This document shows positions 1-7,630 of a stretch of 64,000 nucleotides of DNA, one piece after another (positions within the stretch are counted from its first letter, which is position 1; every line of letters starts with the position of its first letter). Position numbers and translations under genes: made by a program. Under the pieces are notes generated by a model, which saw nothing but the letters and a program-made list of their open reading frames with translations, was not told where the DNA came from and ran no database searches. Source of the stretch: Halomonas sp. TD01 (GTDB lineage Bacteria; Pseudomonadota; Gammaproteobacteria; Pseudomonadales; Halomonadaceae); the NCBI RefSeq assembly GCF_923868895.1, contig NZ_OV350343.1, positions 3,410,001 to 3,474,000 of the forward strand. Reading direction: 5' to 3'.

Positions 1-1116
1 CCATTGCGTTGTTCGTGTCACCCCCTCGGGGTCAGCCTTCATAGGCGCAAAGTCATACACGGGGGCAAATCCAATGCCTTCGGGGCGCTTCAATAATGCC
101 GTATTCCGGCCATGATTATCAGAGTTGCCGAAGGCGATATTCAACAAATCACGCTTAATCCATTCCAGAACAAACAAGTCGCTCTCGAACACGGCGCCTT
201 GTTCTTGCACGCGATATTGAGCTCCCAGCAAGCTAATCAGCTGCCGAATTGTGTCACCGTGATGCAGAAAGGTGCCCGGCGCAGCACCTACTAAGGAGTA
301 GACTGACTCCAGGCCATAGCGAACCCAAGTACCGTCGAGGTACTGCATATCAAAACGGGGTAACCACAGGGACGGGTAACGTTCCCCCTCCTCCAGACGC
401 ATTCGTTCAGTATCAATCGTGGCGACACCTAGCGATGCAAGCTCCTGATAATAATGATATTCAGCGCGCAAGATATCGCAATCGTCAGCGGAACGTTTAC
501 CGCGCGGAAATTTCACCAACATCGGTAGATCAGGTCGGTGGTTTTCATCCTGCCAAGTATCAATCCAAACGTGGTCGTCGTTCGTCATCCTGAGCAGCAA
601 TTTTGGCGCTTCACCGCCAGCCCCAGTGGCACCGCCACTAGCCGCCCCCATCTGCTGGGCGTACTCTAGAAAGTCCACCTGACGCTCTACAACGCTTTGC
701 ACGGGAAAGCGCCGTTCCTCTAAGGCTTTCTTTGCCGAGAGATCAGGCACTGATTCCTTGATACGTAAGTTACCGACCGGTGCGATAGTGCCACGCGCCA
801 GTAATTCAGCATCCTGACGACCAACTGGCAAATCATGAAGCCCCAGATAATCTACCCAAAAGCGGCGACTAGCTCCCGCCGGCATAATGTCTTCTAAGAA
901 GCCGAACCAGTGTGGCGATTCGTGGGTCAGCATCAACTCGATAGGTAACCGCATACTGCAGGCGCGTAGATCGTCTTGAAATAGCCACTCAACGGCATAG
1001 TCAGTCGCATAACGCAGCCGAGACTCCCCACGAGTACCCTGCTCAGGGTTAGGCAACGACAATTCAGCCGCATCATGCCAAGCTTGATCAAAATGAACCT
1101 GTATCGTCAATTTCAA
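1..1116 (-). CDS. HipA-family serine/threonine kinase toxin (3' end off the window)
   Basis: The reverse strand from 1116 to the window edge reads open for about 372 codons. It carries HipA-kinase landmarks near the left edge: FGNSDNHGRNTALL (the catalytic/metal N-x-D-x-H motif) followed by PVYDFAPM. An upstream stretch, LARGTIAPVGNLRIKE, resembles the segment preceding the kinase core in HipA/YjjJ-like proteins. HipA toxins phosphorylate aminoacyl-tRNA synthetases or related targets and are normally neutralised by a HipB-type HTH partner; no hipB is seen upstream, so any partner lies beyond the left edge. The start is TTG at 1116: an in-frame stop lies two codons upstream and AGGTG sits at the right distance. 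The family is clear; the subfamily is not. Confidence 0.8.
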   Translation of the reverse strand, partial: MKLTIQVHFDQAWHDAAELSLPNPEQGTRGESRLRYATDYAVEWLFQDDLRACSMRLPIELMLTHESPHWFGFLEDIMPAGASRRFWVDYLGLHDLPVGRQDAELLARGTIAPVGNLRIKESVPDLSAKKALEERRFPVQSVVERQVDFLEYAQQMGAASGGATGAGGEAPKLLLRMTNDDHVWIDTWQDENHRPDLPMLVKFPRGKRSADDCDILRAEYHYYQELASLGVATIDTERMRLEEGERYPSLWLPRFDMQYLDGTWVRYGLESVYSLVGAAPGTFLHHGDTIRQLISLLGAQYRVQEQGAVFESDLFVLEWIKRDLLNIAFGNSDNHGRNTALLKRPEGIGFAPVYDFAPMKADPEGVTRTTQW

Positions 1117-1166
1117 GAATCACCTATGCGCAGCAGAGTACTCAAAAATTCTTCTAATGATCATTT

Positions 1167-1226
1167 ATGAGCAGTTTAGCGCACATAATTACCGCAAAAA
1201 AGAATTAATGAGCATTATAGCGCACA
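1167..1226 (-). promoter_or_regulatory. Two 19-bp direct repeats upstream of hipA (candidate operators)
   Basis: ATGAGCAGTTTAGCGCACA (1167-1185) and ATGAGCATTATAGCGCACA (1208-1226) match at 17 of 19 positions and are 41 bp apart, about four helical turns. On the hipA strand the distal copy contains a TATAAT hexamer. Toxin-antitoxin promoters are commonly autoregulated through repeated operators, so these are plausible binding sites for a HipB-like repressor. The binding role is inference. Confidence 0.5.
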
Positions 1227-1263
1227 ACTGATTTTCACCACGAGCGCCACATTGGAGCCTAAT

Positions 1264-1611
1264 GTGAATATTACCCACTTAGAACATGTGTTTATCGCGC
1301 TGCTTATTCAAATGGCCCTGCTTCCTTTTGCTAACGCCAGAGTCACCGGTGCCATCGCGGTTGCGCTCTTGTTAGGGCGTGAGATTGCACAACATGAATA
1401 CAGGCTTGGCGTTCAACGTGGTTGGGAATGGGGGGAAACATTACCGGTGGGCATGCTTGAAGGCGTCTGGCGTGGCTGGACGCTGGATTCGGTGTTAGAC
1501 GTTGCTTTCCCTGCTCTGGCATGCACAGCGGTGGCCATTGCGATCAAGCTCATAAAGCCGAAACGGCTAAATTGCGAAAGCGAAACGTCTAGGAACGATA
1601 AAAGCCCCTGA
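1264..1611 (+). CDS. Small membrane protein, function unknown
   Basis: 115 residues if started at GTG 1264, chosen because GGAG at 1254-1257 lies six bases upstream; a TTG at 1252 is in frame but would place the ribosome-binding site inside the gene. Two hydrophobic segments are visible, at about residues 6-35 and about 80-97, separated by a charged region rich in Trp, Glu and Arg. The C-terminus is basic and polar. The layout resembles small prophage- or island-borne inner-membrane proteins, but I recognise no family. Its stop codon lies inside the terminator at 1600-1627. It is divergent from hipA and shares its intergenic region. Confidence 0.55.
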   Translation: MNITHLEHVFIALLIQMALLPFANARVTGAIAVALLLGREIAQHEYRLGVQRGWEWGETLPVGMLEGVWRGWTLDSVLDVAFPALACTAVAIAIKLIKPKRLNCESETSRNDKSP

Positions 1612-1627
1612 TTCATCAGGGGCTTTT
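1600..1627 (+). terminator. Rho-independent terminator, possibly bidirectional
   Basis: AAAAGCCCCTGA, a short ATTCA-type loop, then TCAGGGGCTTTT. It is a strong GC stem with A and T tracts on both sides and overlaps the stop of the membrane-protein gene. Confidence 0.8.
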
Positions 1628-1735
1628 CATAATGGGTATTGGGCACATCTATTTAACAAGCACTTTACCTATTACGCGAATCATGCAAAATTAATTAACC
1701 AACACCTTATATAAAAACGAAAAAAGGAAAGTACT

Positions 1736-2515
1736 ATGCGCCGTACCCAAGCAGGAATAGCAACTGCGCTTACATCACTGCTGTTTGCCGTTCCGGCCTA
1801 CTCCGATGACCCGCTTCGCCTCGCTGTTGATGTTCCCTTTGAGCCTTTTGAGTATCGCCTACCCGATGGCACCCTGACAGGCTTTGAAGTGGAACTGGGT
1901 GAAGAAGTATGTCGACGTATCGAGCGTGAGTGCGAATGGGTAGAACAAGGCTGGGATGGCATCATCCCCGGCTTATTGGCACGAAAATACGACGCCATCA
2001 TGTCCTCAATGGCAATCACCGATGCACGACGCGAACAAGTGCTGTTCTCAGAACCCTACTACAGCAACCCTAGTGTATGGGTGACTCAGGAAGGCAACGA
2101 GGTCGACATTGAGGATCATGACGCCCTTGAAAGCCTATCAGTAGGCGTTCAGCGTGGCACCATCCGTGATGAGTACATTACCGACACCTATGGCGATCTC
2201 GTTGACGTACGGCGCTATGCAACGGGCGAAGATCTCGCAGTGGACATTAGAACAGGTCGCTTAGACGCAGCTTTTATGTATTACCCACTGGCACTGTCAT
2301 CGCTCGAAGTTAACGCTGAAGGCAGTGGAATTGTCACCAGCTCGCCGCTAATCCGCGAGCCAAAGCACTATTTCGGGCACGGCGTAGCGGCAGCCTTCCA
2401 CCCTCGTAACGAAGCCCTGGCGGAGCAGTTCAATGAGGCACTGCGAGAGATCAAACAAGACGGTACCTACGACGAGTTAATGAACAAATACGTCGACTAC
2501 GACATCAAGATCTGA
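1736..2515 (+). CDS. Periplasmic amino-acid-binding protein (solute-binding family 3)
   Basis: 259 residues with a cleavable signal peptide (basic start, hydrophobic core, about residues 1-23, AYSDD junction). The mature part begins with the family-3 pattern LRLAVDVPFEPFEYRLPDG and continues with GFEVELGEEVC, DGIIPGLLARKYDAIMSSM and TDARREQVLFSEPYY, all typical of HisJ/ArgT-like binding proteins. Such proteins deliver amino acids or opines to an ABC permease. No permease or ATPase gene is adjacent, so it is an orphan that must share a transporter encoded elsewhere or act as a sensor. AAAAGGAAAG precedes the ATG. It sits in the accessory region, so it may have been acquired. Confidence 0.85.
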   Translation: MRRTQAGIATALTSLLFAVPAYSDDPLRLAVDVPFEPFEYRLPDGTLTGFEVELGEEVCRRIERECEWVEQGWDGIIPGLLARKYDAIMSSMAITDARREQVLFSEPYYSNPSVWVTQEGNEVDIEDHDALESLSVGVQRGTIRDEYITDTYGDLVDVRRYATGEDLAVDIRTGRLDAAFMYYPLALSSLEVNAEGSGIVTSSPLIREPKHYFGHGVAAAFHPRNEALAEQFNEALREIKQDGTYDELMNKYVDYDIKI

Positions 2516-2538
2516 GGCTGCCACTATCTCGCCAACTA

Positions 2539-2578
2539 TAACCCCAGGGATAACGCACTACGATTACCCCTGGGGTTA
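2539..2578 (+). terminator. Stem-loop after the binding-protein gene
   Basis: TAACCCCAGGG pairs with CCCTGGGGTTA across an 18-base loop. It has no clear T tract, so it could be a weak terminator or an mRNA-stabilising hairpin. Confidence 0.5.
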
Positions 2579-2680
2579 CTGGGTATTGAGGCAACGGTCA
2601 TCCTCTGGCAGCTGATTTCTTTTTTTGGGGCTTAGGCTTGAGCGGTTAATGCAACGCTTAAAGACGTTACATTTGCTAGC

Positions 2681-2854
2681 TTAATGGCAGTGGCGAGTGC
2701 CTTGCTTGGTATCTCTGTGGCAGCCATTACTGTCTGTACGCCCACCATGTTCGACAACATCCCCGCTATGAAAAACTGTGGCAGCTGATACGCTACCAAC
2801 ACTCAGGAACATGCCTACGCCTACTATCACTAGACCTACCAATACCATTTTCAT
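2681..2854 (-). CDS. Tiny secreted Cys/His-rich protein (GCH-x5-GxxHCH motif)
   Basis: 57 codons. The N-terminus is a textbook signal peptide (MKM, then a long hydrophobic stretch ending SVSA). The mature peptide is only about 34 residues and ends with HGGRTDSNGCH, RDTKQ, GTRHCH. The spacing GCH-x5-GxxHCH is a recurrent pattern in very small exported bacterial proteins, often grouped with YHYH-type proteins, and the paired Cys/His residues suggest metal binding or a disulfide. The frame was read directly from the reverse strand: ATG at 2854, TAA at 2681-2683. No clear ribosome-binding site is seen. Function unknown. It lies alone between a binding-protein gene and a decayed LysR gene. Confidence 0.65.
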   Translation of the reverse strand: MKMVLVGLVIVGVGMFLSVGSVSAATVFHSGDVVEHGGRTDSNGCHRDTKQGTRHCH

Positions 2855-3241
2855 GATCGATTCTCAGTAATTGCTAGCCAATTGCCAGCCCCATGAGATT
2901 AACATTTATGGTGTCTGAACAAAGCTGACTTAAGTCAAAAGCTTATTTAGTAAGCTAGGCCAGATAGCAACAAATACGAAGTTTAATCCCCCCCCTTTTC
3001 CGATTGAATCAATGCGGGAATGGCCGTTTGGATGTAGCTTGCCAAGCTGACAACTGCTTCCCATTAGCCCTTGAATGAATCGCCCCCTACTCAGTCAGTA
3101 ATTGTGAACTTCTCTTTAGAGACGATTCCCATCAACTATTAACAGCAGAAAACAGCCAGAAGCAGTTGTTCGGATGCTCTTGATTTAACGCCACATTCAG
3201 TAGCTTGTCCGCTGCCATGTTTTGTTAAATTTCAATTAGGT
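2855..3241. other. Intergenic stretch with no gene recognised
   Basis: I see no coding sequence with recognisable features on either strand. A run of eight or more C lies near 2988-2996. It separates the tiny secreted-protein gene from the decayed LysR regulator. Confidence 0.5.
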
Positions 3242-3960
3242 TCAGAGCCATCGCCTGGCTTCCGTTATTACCGTTTCCATTCTTTTCTGACACCCCCTGT
3301 GGCGGCGGCTGCAAAGATATAGCGTCTCACTCACCGGATTGGGAAGTTGGCGAGCTTTAATATGCTCGGGCTTGTGAAATGCCTCAACCGCATGGGCCGG
3401 TAATACCGTAAAACCCAGCCCGATGCTGACAGGCTCCAGCATCAGCCCAATTTGGTTCGAGTATCCCTTCTTTGGAAATTGATGACTGTGCTGGAACTCA
3501 GGATAATTTTCACCAAGCAACAGGTTAGCGTGGTGACATCCATCAGTGTGGTCAATAAAACTGAGGGCCATCAAAGTCTCCCAATCAGGATCTTTAACGG
3601 TCTCAGGGGTCACCAATAACAGTGACTCTGCCGCGACAGACGTACAACTGACCTCGGCCAAGGTAGATTTTGACGTCATGAAGCCAATATCCACAGTGGA
3701 TTCGGCGATGGCGGTTTCTACGTCGGAATTGGATGCAAGCGGTAATCGATTATGAGCTTTGGATACTTGCTCTGCAGTGCCAATAAGCGTGGATATAGAT
3801 ATAGCTTGAGTCCAACACTACCGGGAGACATCATACGAACCATCCCTTCGTAAGGCGAATCCTCTTGGACTGCTTGCTCTAGACTCAACAACGCTAGCAG
3901 AATGTTCTGTGCTTCAGTGTATAACCTATCGCCGGCATACGAGAGCGAGCATGTCGGACA
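3242..3960 (-). pseudogene. LysR-family regulator, N-terminal HTH missing and frameshifted
   Basis: The reverse strand reads as a LysR effector-binding domain. One frame (about 3951 to 3730) gives YAGDRLYTEAQ, then SPYEGMVRMMSPGSVGLKLY and RLLALQSKYPKLIIDYRLHP before a TAG. A second frame continues without a gap, with SDVETAIAESTVDIGFMTS to the end at 3242. One missing base near 3725-3735 explains the switch. The helix-turn-helix (roughly the first 60-70 residues) is absent: homology fades at about 3960. Without a DNA-binding domain and with a frameshift it cannot work as a regulator, although the distal 150-codon frame remains open. Confidence 0.8.
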
Positions 3961-4110
3961 GTTAGTGGAAGCCCAGAAGGTAATAACTAAAATTAATCAG
4001 ATAGTTGTGCATGATGATATGTATTTATTATGCTTGTCTTTATAGTGGGGTGATTTTTTTAGATCATTAGGAAAGCTGGAAGGTAAACTTTGAATAGGCT
4101 GACATAAACT

Positions 4111-4998
4111 ATGTGGGACAAATCAAATGACGATGTGTACCCTACCGTATCGAGCCTTCTTCAGCATTTTGTTTCTGATCAACGTTCTAGGCTTATTTAT
4201 AGGGGACTTGGCTACCATCAGCATACACTTAGTCCGTCCATAGTTAGAGCCAAAATCTCTAGAAAACTAGAAGCTATCCATGGTGGAGACTCACAAACTT
4301 TCAAAGAGCTTACATACCTGCACTGGTTCGTAAATGCCTGTGATGATGCTGGGCTTCAAGTTGCTGGAGATAGTAGCGAGCTTAGGGGCTTCCTTAAGGA
4401 GCCAACAGGTCAATACAGCCAAGGCCGAAACGTTGATTTATTTAAATTCCCAAGTTTATGGCCTACAGATCAAGATTCGGTATTTCGTTTTCTGGCACAA
4501 GCCCAACATCACGGTGTACCTACGCGGCTTTTAGATTGGACTAGCTCTCCTTTGGTTGCTTGCTACTTCGCTGTCTCTCAGGCTTTAAACGAACGAGCCA
4601 AACAAGGCGACAAAGCAGACCTGTCAAACTGGATGGTGAGCATTGTTGAGCTTGACTGCAATGCAGCAGGTTCCTTTGAGGACACGTTCAGAATCAGAAA
4701 AGCTCCTGGCTCAACCAGTAAGAACCTTGCAGCCCAAAAGGGCATGTTCACGTTCATAAAAGGGTTTGAATTAGATAGCCTCGATATAAATAACCACGAA
4801 TTATCCCGTACTTATCTTAAACGGCATCTTCTCCCTCTTTCAGAAGCAAAGGCATTGATGCAGCATCTTGAAAGATTGGGAGTAACAATTGCGACCCTTT
4901 TTCCTGGCTATGATGGTGCGGCGAAACACGCGACTGTAGCCATGATGCTTGACGATTTAGACCATGAGATCAGGGATGGGATCGAGCCTCAAGGGTAG
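4111..4998 (+). CDS. FRG-domain protein (probable defence or stress effector)
   Basis: 295 residues. The FRG signature is visible in two parts: IYRGLGYHQHTLSPSI at about residues 30-45 and FLAQAQHHGVPTRLLDWTSS, followed by PLVACYFAV, at about 125-155. FRG (named for Phe-Arg-Gly) domains are widespread in phage-defence and toxin-like loci; their biochemical activity is not settled. The ATG at 4111 is the first start after an in-frame TAA, with only a weak ribosome-binding site. The gene is convergent with, and overlaps by 29 bp, the broken Abi_C gene. It is intact between decayed genes. Confidence 0.8.
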   Translation: MWDKSNDDVYPTVSSLLQHFVSDQRSRLIYRGLGYHQHTLSPSIVRAKISRKLEAIHGGDSQTFKELTYLHWFVNACDDAGLQVAGDSSELRGFLKEPTGQYSQGRNVDLFKFPSLWPTDQDSVFRFLAQAQHHGVPTRLLDWTSSPLVACYFAVSQALNERAKQGDKADLSNWMVSIVELDCNAAGSFEDTFRIRKAPGSTSKNLAAQKGMFTFIKGFELDSLDINNHELSRTYLKRHLLPLSEAKALMQHLERLGVTIATLFPGYDGAAKHATVAMMLDDLDHEIRDGIEPQG

Positions 4999-5713
4999 CT
5001 ATCAGGAAAGCTGCCATTGTCCCAGCGAGGTTAACAGCCAATTCAGCATGTCGAGGTTTCGGTTTGATCGGACGGGAGCCTTGGCCGTGGGCGTCTCCAA
5101 CTTTGTTACGCAACTCTCCAAGACCAGTCACGATATTGGAACAACCACCAAGGATACGCTTGAAGGTTTCTTCCATGTGTTGTTCTGGCGACAGGTTAAG
5201 TGTAAAGGATGCTTTTCGGTACAAGGCGGGAAGATCATCGCTTTTACCCGTGTACTCCTGACCTTCAACTTGCTCAATGACGTGCTTGCAGACACTCTCA
5301 ACCAAGGTTTTTGCCATGGTGATAGCGCCTTCAAAGTCTGAAGTTCTTCGATCCAAAGTTTTCTGCCACGCAGCATGAACATGGGTGGAATCGAACTTCT
5401 CCAGGGTTTCCCCGATAGCTGAATCTGAAGGTGACCCACACCTCTTCTAACTTGTCTAGAAGCGGCCTAAATTCACTCCAGATGTATTGTCTTCGCGGTT
5501 CGTACTGGTTGTTTTTTTGATAAAGGCCCAGAACTGACTCGGTGACCGACAGGTCTTCACCATCTGTGGTACAAGCTGCGCTATACCAGCATCGGACAAT
5601 AGATTTGTTTGAATCGTGCCATAATCGAACTCAGAGATAGCACCGCCTGTTGCGCAGTCCACCATCATGTTCTGCATTGATTCAGCTTGTTCTAACAGAA
5701 ACTGTCTATCCAT
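4970..5713 (-). pseudogene. Abortive-infection C-terminal (Abi_C) domain protein, two frameshifts
   Basis: Three reading-frame segments join into one protein of about 248 residues. Residues 1-75 start at ATG 5713 (MDRQFLLEQAESMQNMMVD) and run to WAFIKK. The middle runs RRQYIWSEFRPLLDKLEEV. The last runs GETLEKFDSTHVHAAWQKTL, SDFEGAITMAKTLVESV, then CSNIVTGLGELRNKVGDAHG and RHAELAVNLAGTMAAFLIAT. The tail is the Abi_C pattern found in abortive-infection proteins. The first break coincides with a run of seven T (5512-5518), where one more base restores frame. The second is in the GGG run at 5435-5437, where one fewer base restores frame. Probably second gene of an operon with the 5813-6449 gene. 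Confidence 0.75.
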
Positions 5714-5812
5714 ACATTTTTTCCTTCAAACTTCTATGTTCATCTCACTAATTCTGAAGACCAAACAGTCTCTGCCTTAGGCAAGCAAAATAATAGTAGG
5801 TAGGAGTTAAGG

Positions 5813-6449
5813 CTAACCAGCCCCTGCTGCAAGACCTGTTAGTGCTGGGACGAACGGCGCAATAATCGTCATAATATCCGCGCTCTTACTGATGAACAGC
5901 CCCAGCTTCTCACTCAAATTCTTACTGTCATGCTGCGAAGCTTGCATATCACTGACAAGAGACAGCAGATCATCTAAACGTTGCAGGTCAGTGACGTTGG
6001 AACGAAGCTCACTCTTCAAGTCCTCAAACAATGATTCGCCAGCCTCTACAGTGACGTTTACGGAGTTGTCAGTAGAGTTCTGGTGAAGCGAGCATGCCCA
6101 CCGTAGACGTTGTAAGTGATTTGCGCTGGTGCTTCCTGCCGTACAATATCCCGAACAACACTTTCGCCTCGTACGACCACCTTGCCCTCGCGAGTTACTT
6201 CTACCTGGAAGTGAGGGGGAATACCTGCCCCATACCTTGATAGAAGTTAGGCTCATCCACTACACAGCGTTCTGGCTTACTGAAGGGCATTTCCCTGATT
6301 AAGACATCACCTGGCTCTAGAGGATGCTCGGCTGCTAGATGGATTTTACGTCCTTTCTGGACAGAAGCTTTCACTGGCCCAAGAGTTTCGCCACTCGGTT
6401 TCTCAATCGATACTTTGTCACGGTACAGATTATCAAGTCCCATACTCAC
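5813..6449 (-). pseudogene. Putative defence protein with Asn/Ser-rich central motif and hydrophobic C-terminus, two frameshifts
   Basis: Segments in three frames join into about 212 residues. The N-terminal part starts at MGLDNLYRDKVSIEKPSG (ATG 6443 or 6449) and runs to NFYQGMGQVFP. The middle continues PHFQVEVTREGKVVVRGES and AQITYNVYGGHAR. The C-terminal part is QNSTDNSVNVTVEAGESLFE, an amphipathic helical stretch, then the hydrophobic end FISKSADIMTIIAPFVPAL. The breaks are at a run of five G (6215-6219) and near 6085-6092; one extra base at each restores a single frame. The central G-G-x-A-R-x(4)-NSTDNSVN stretch looks like the short motifs seen in AbiTii-type and amyloid-signalling defence proteins (inference). 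Upstream of, and probably co-transcribed with, the Abi_C gene. Confidence 0.6.
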
Positions 6450-6540
6450 CTCTACCTAATTCTAGTGAGAGGCATCAAGTGTAAAGCATCGTTACATGCA
6501 GTACATCAATAATAAAGGGTCAAAGATTGCGGCTGAAAGG

Positions 6541-6563
6541 ATGTGGTAAACACATGTGGTAAA
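6541..6563. repeat. Paired direct repeats ATGTGGTAAA (13-bp period)
   Basis: ATGTGGTAAA occurs at 6541-6550 and 6554-6563. The stretch 6450-6770 has no gene that I recognise. Pairs of about 10-bp repeats spaced 12-13 bp are typical of arm-type integrase sites near element ends, and a matching arrangement with a different sequence occurs at both ends of the 14-23 kb element. Confidence 0.5.
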
Positions 6564-6692
6564 TAAGCAAAAAAGCATGTTCCATAAGCTATTAAAAAGC
6601 CAATAAAACATGCATTTAGATATGCAGTGACAGAGGGAAAGTCCGCCAACGGTATTTTAAATTCAATAACTTATTATGTGGTTTTATTTTTT

Positions 6693-6713
6693 ACCCAACA
6701 TCCCACCCAACAT
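6693..6713. repeat. Paired direct repeats ACCCAACAT (12-bp period)
   Basis: ACCCAACAT occurs at 6693-6701 and 6705-6713; on the other strand this reads ATGTTGGGT twice. The layout is arm-site-like and differs in sequence from the neighbouring ATGTGGTAAA pair and from the TGGGACAAAT pairs. Confidence 0.5.
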
Positions 6714-6770
6714 AAATACAGGCGCTTGTGTGCGCTTCGATGCGACACTATGCAAGGCTTTTTGGTGGTG

Positions 6771-7082
6771 TCAGCTTGCTGGCGCTTGATGGGTAAGATC
6801 GTGGAAGTTAACACCTGTGGCTTTAATCACCGCGGTCATAGTTCGAAGTGTTGGATTGCCTTTGGGGGATAAAGCCCGGTAAAGGCTTTCGCGTGATACT
6901 TTGGCACGCTCTGCTACCAGCGCCATTCCGCCTTGAGCTTCAACGACATGACGCAGCGCCATTAGGAAGGCTGACTCTCCCCCCTCTTCGTCCAGCTCAT
7001 CAAACGCTGTTCGCAGGTAGTCCAGAGCCATACTGGGGTCAGTGCGCAGCATCTCAATAACTGCTTCATCATGACTTTTCAT
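6771..7082 (-). CDS. Antitoxin of a HigA-like addiction module (HTH)
   Basis: 103 residues from ATG 7082, chosen because GGAGAA lies about six bases upstream; a longer in-frame start would run deep into the toxin gene. It has an acidic N-terminal part (DEAVIEMLRTDPSMALDYL) and a helix-turn-helix of the addiction-antidote type (GGMALVAERAKVSRESLYRA, followed by LSPKGNPTLRTM). It neutralises the partner toxin by binding it and is expected to repress the operon. It overlaps the toxin gene by 14 bp, with the toxin first, which is the HigBA order. Confidence 0.88.
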   Translation of the reverse strand: MKSHDEAVIEMLRTDPSMALDYLRTAFDELDEEGGESAFLMALRHVVEAQGGMALVAERAKVSRESLYRALSPKGNPTLRTMTAVIKATGVNFHDLTHQAPAS

Positions 7083-7410
7083 GACGTATTCTCCTTTTGT
7101 GGTCGGCCAAAAACGCTTTTGCCTGTTCGATGTCAGACTGCTGACGCTGTTTGGTACCACCTATTAACAACATTACCAAGCGCGCCCCTACCTTGGCGTA
7201 GTAAACGCGGTAGCCAGGGCCATAGGTAATGCGTAGCTCCCATACTCCATCACCTACTGTCTTGGTGTCGCCTGCATTACCCGCTGCCAGCCTGTTAAGG
7301 CGTGTTAGTACCCGCATAGCGGCTTGACGATCTTTAGCCTTAGTAGCATCCAGCCAAGCTTGAAAAGGGTCATAGCCATCAGCGGTAAGGTAGTGGGTAA
7401 GTTCAGTCAT
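7069..7410 (-). CDS. RelE/HigB-like addiction-module toxin
   Basis: 113 residues, typical for the addiction-module killer family. Diagnostic segments are DPFQAWLDATKAKDRQAAMR, VLTRLNRLAAGNAGDTKTVG, GVWELRITYGPGYRVYYAK and MLLIGGTKQRQQSDI. Members are RelE-fold endoribonucleases that cut mRNA, often at the ribosome. It starts at ATG 7410 and is first gene of the toxin-antitoxin operon. The short AT-rich region upstream (7411-7450) probably holds the promoter. It looks intact. Confidence 0.9.
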   Translation of the reverse strand: MTELTHYLTADGYDPFQAWLDATKAKDRQAAMRVLTRLNRLAAGNAGDTKTVGDGVWELRITYGPGYRVYYAKVGARLVMLLIGGTKQRQQSDIEQAKAFLADHKRRIRHEKS

Positions 7411-7630
7411 ATGGCTATTGTAGCTTAAAAGCTACAAATTAAAAGAGATAGCGTGACTTTAAGCGATTGAAAAAAACTCAAGCGACAATGGCCTTTTTTA
7501 CCAACGAATTCTTAGTAGCTGATTTTTCAATTTCGCGGGTATGAGAATTTCATTGGAGGGACGGTGTCCGTTCAAGTGAACTGTGGAGGGATTGGAATAG
7601 CCCCTACCCTCTCAAGTTACCGGTGCAATA

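Noticed and set aside
112..593. Short plus-strand frames across 112-593
   Set aside because: They are shadows of the hipA gene, which reads through on the reverse strand with clear kinase motifs.
4111..4125. TGGGACAAATC at the start of the FRG gene as an integrase arm site
   Set aside because: It is a single copy, not the spaced pair seen at both ends of the element, and it is explained by the coding sequence.
5064..5439. Alternative frames across the Abi_C region
   Set aside because: They lack family similarity; the joined Abi_C frame explains the region.
6627..6660. GGGAAAGTCCGCCA near the arm-like repeats as another tRNA-end remnant
   Set aside because: Match to the tRNA 3' end is short and in the opposite orientation to the real gene.
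7555..7600. Degenerate TGGAGGGAC and TGGAGGGATTGG stretches as the left att copy of the prophage
   Set aside because: They resemble the tRNA-end core TGGCGGAGGGACAGGGA only with gaps and mismatches; too weak to call an attachment site.
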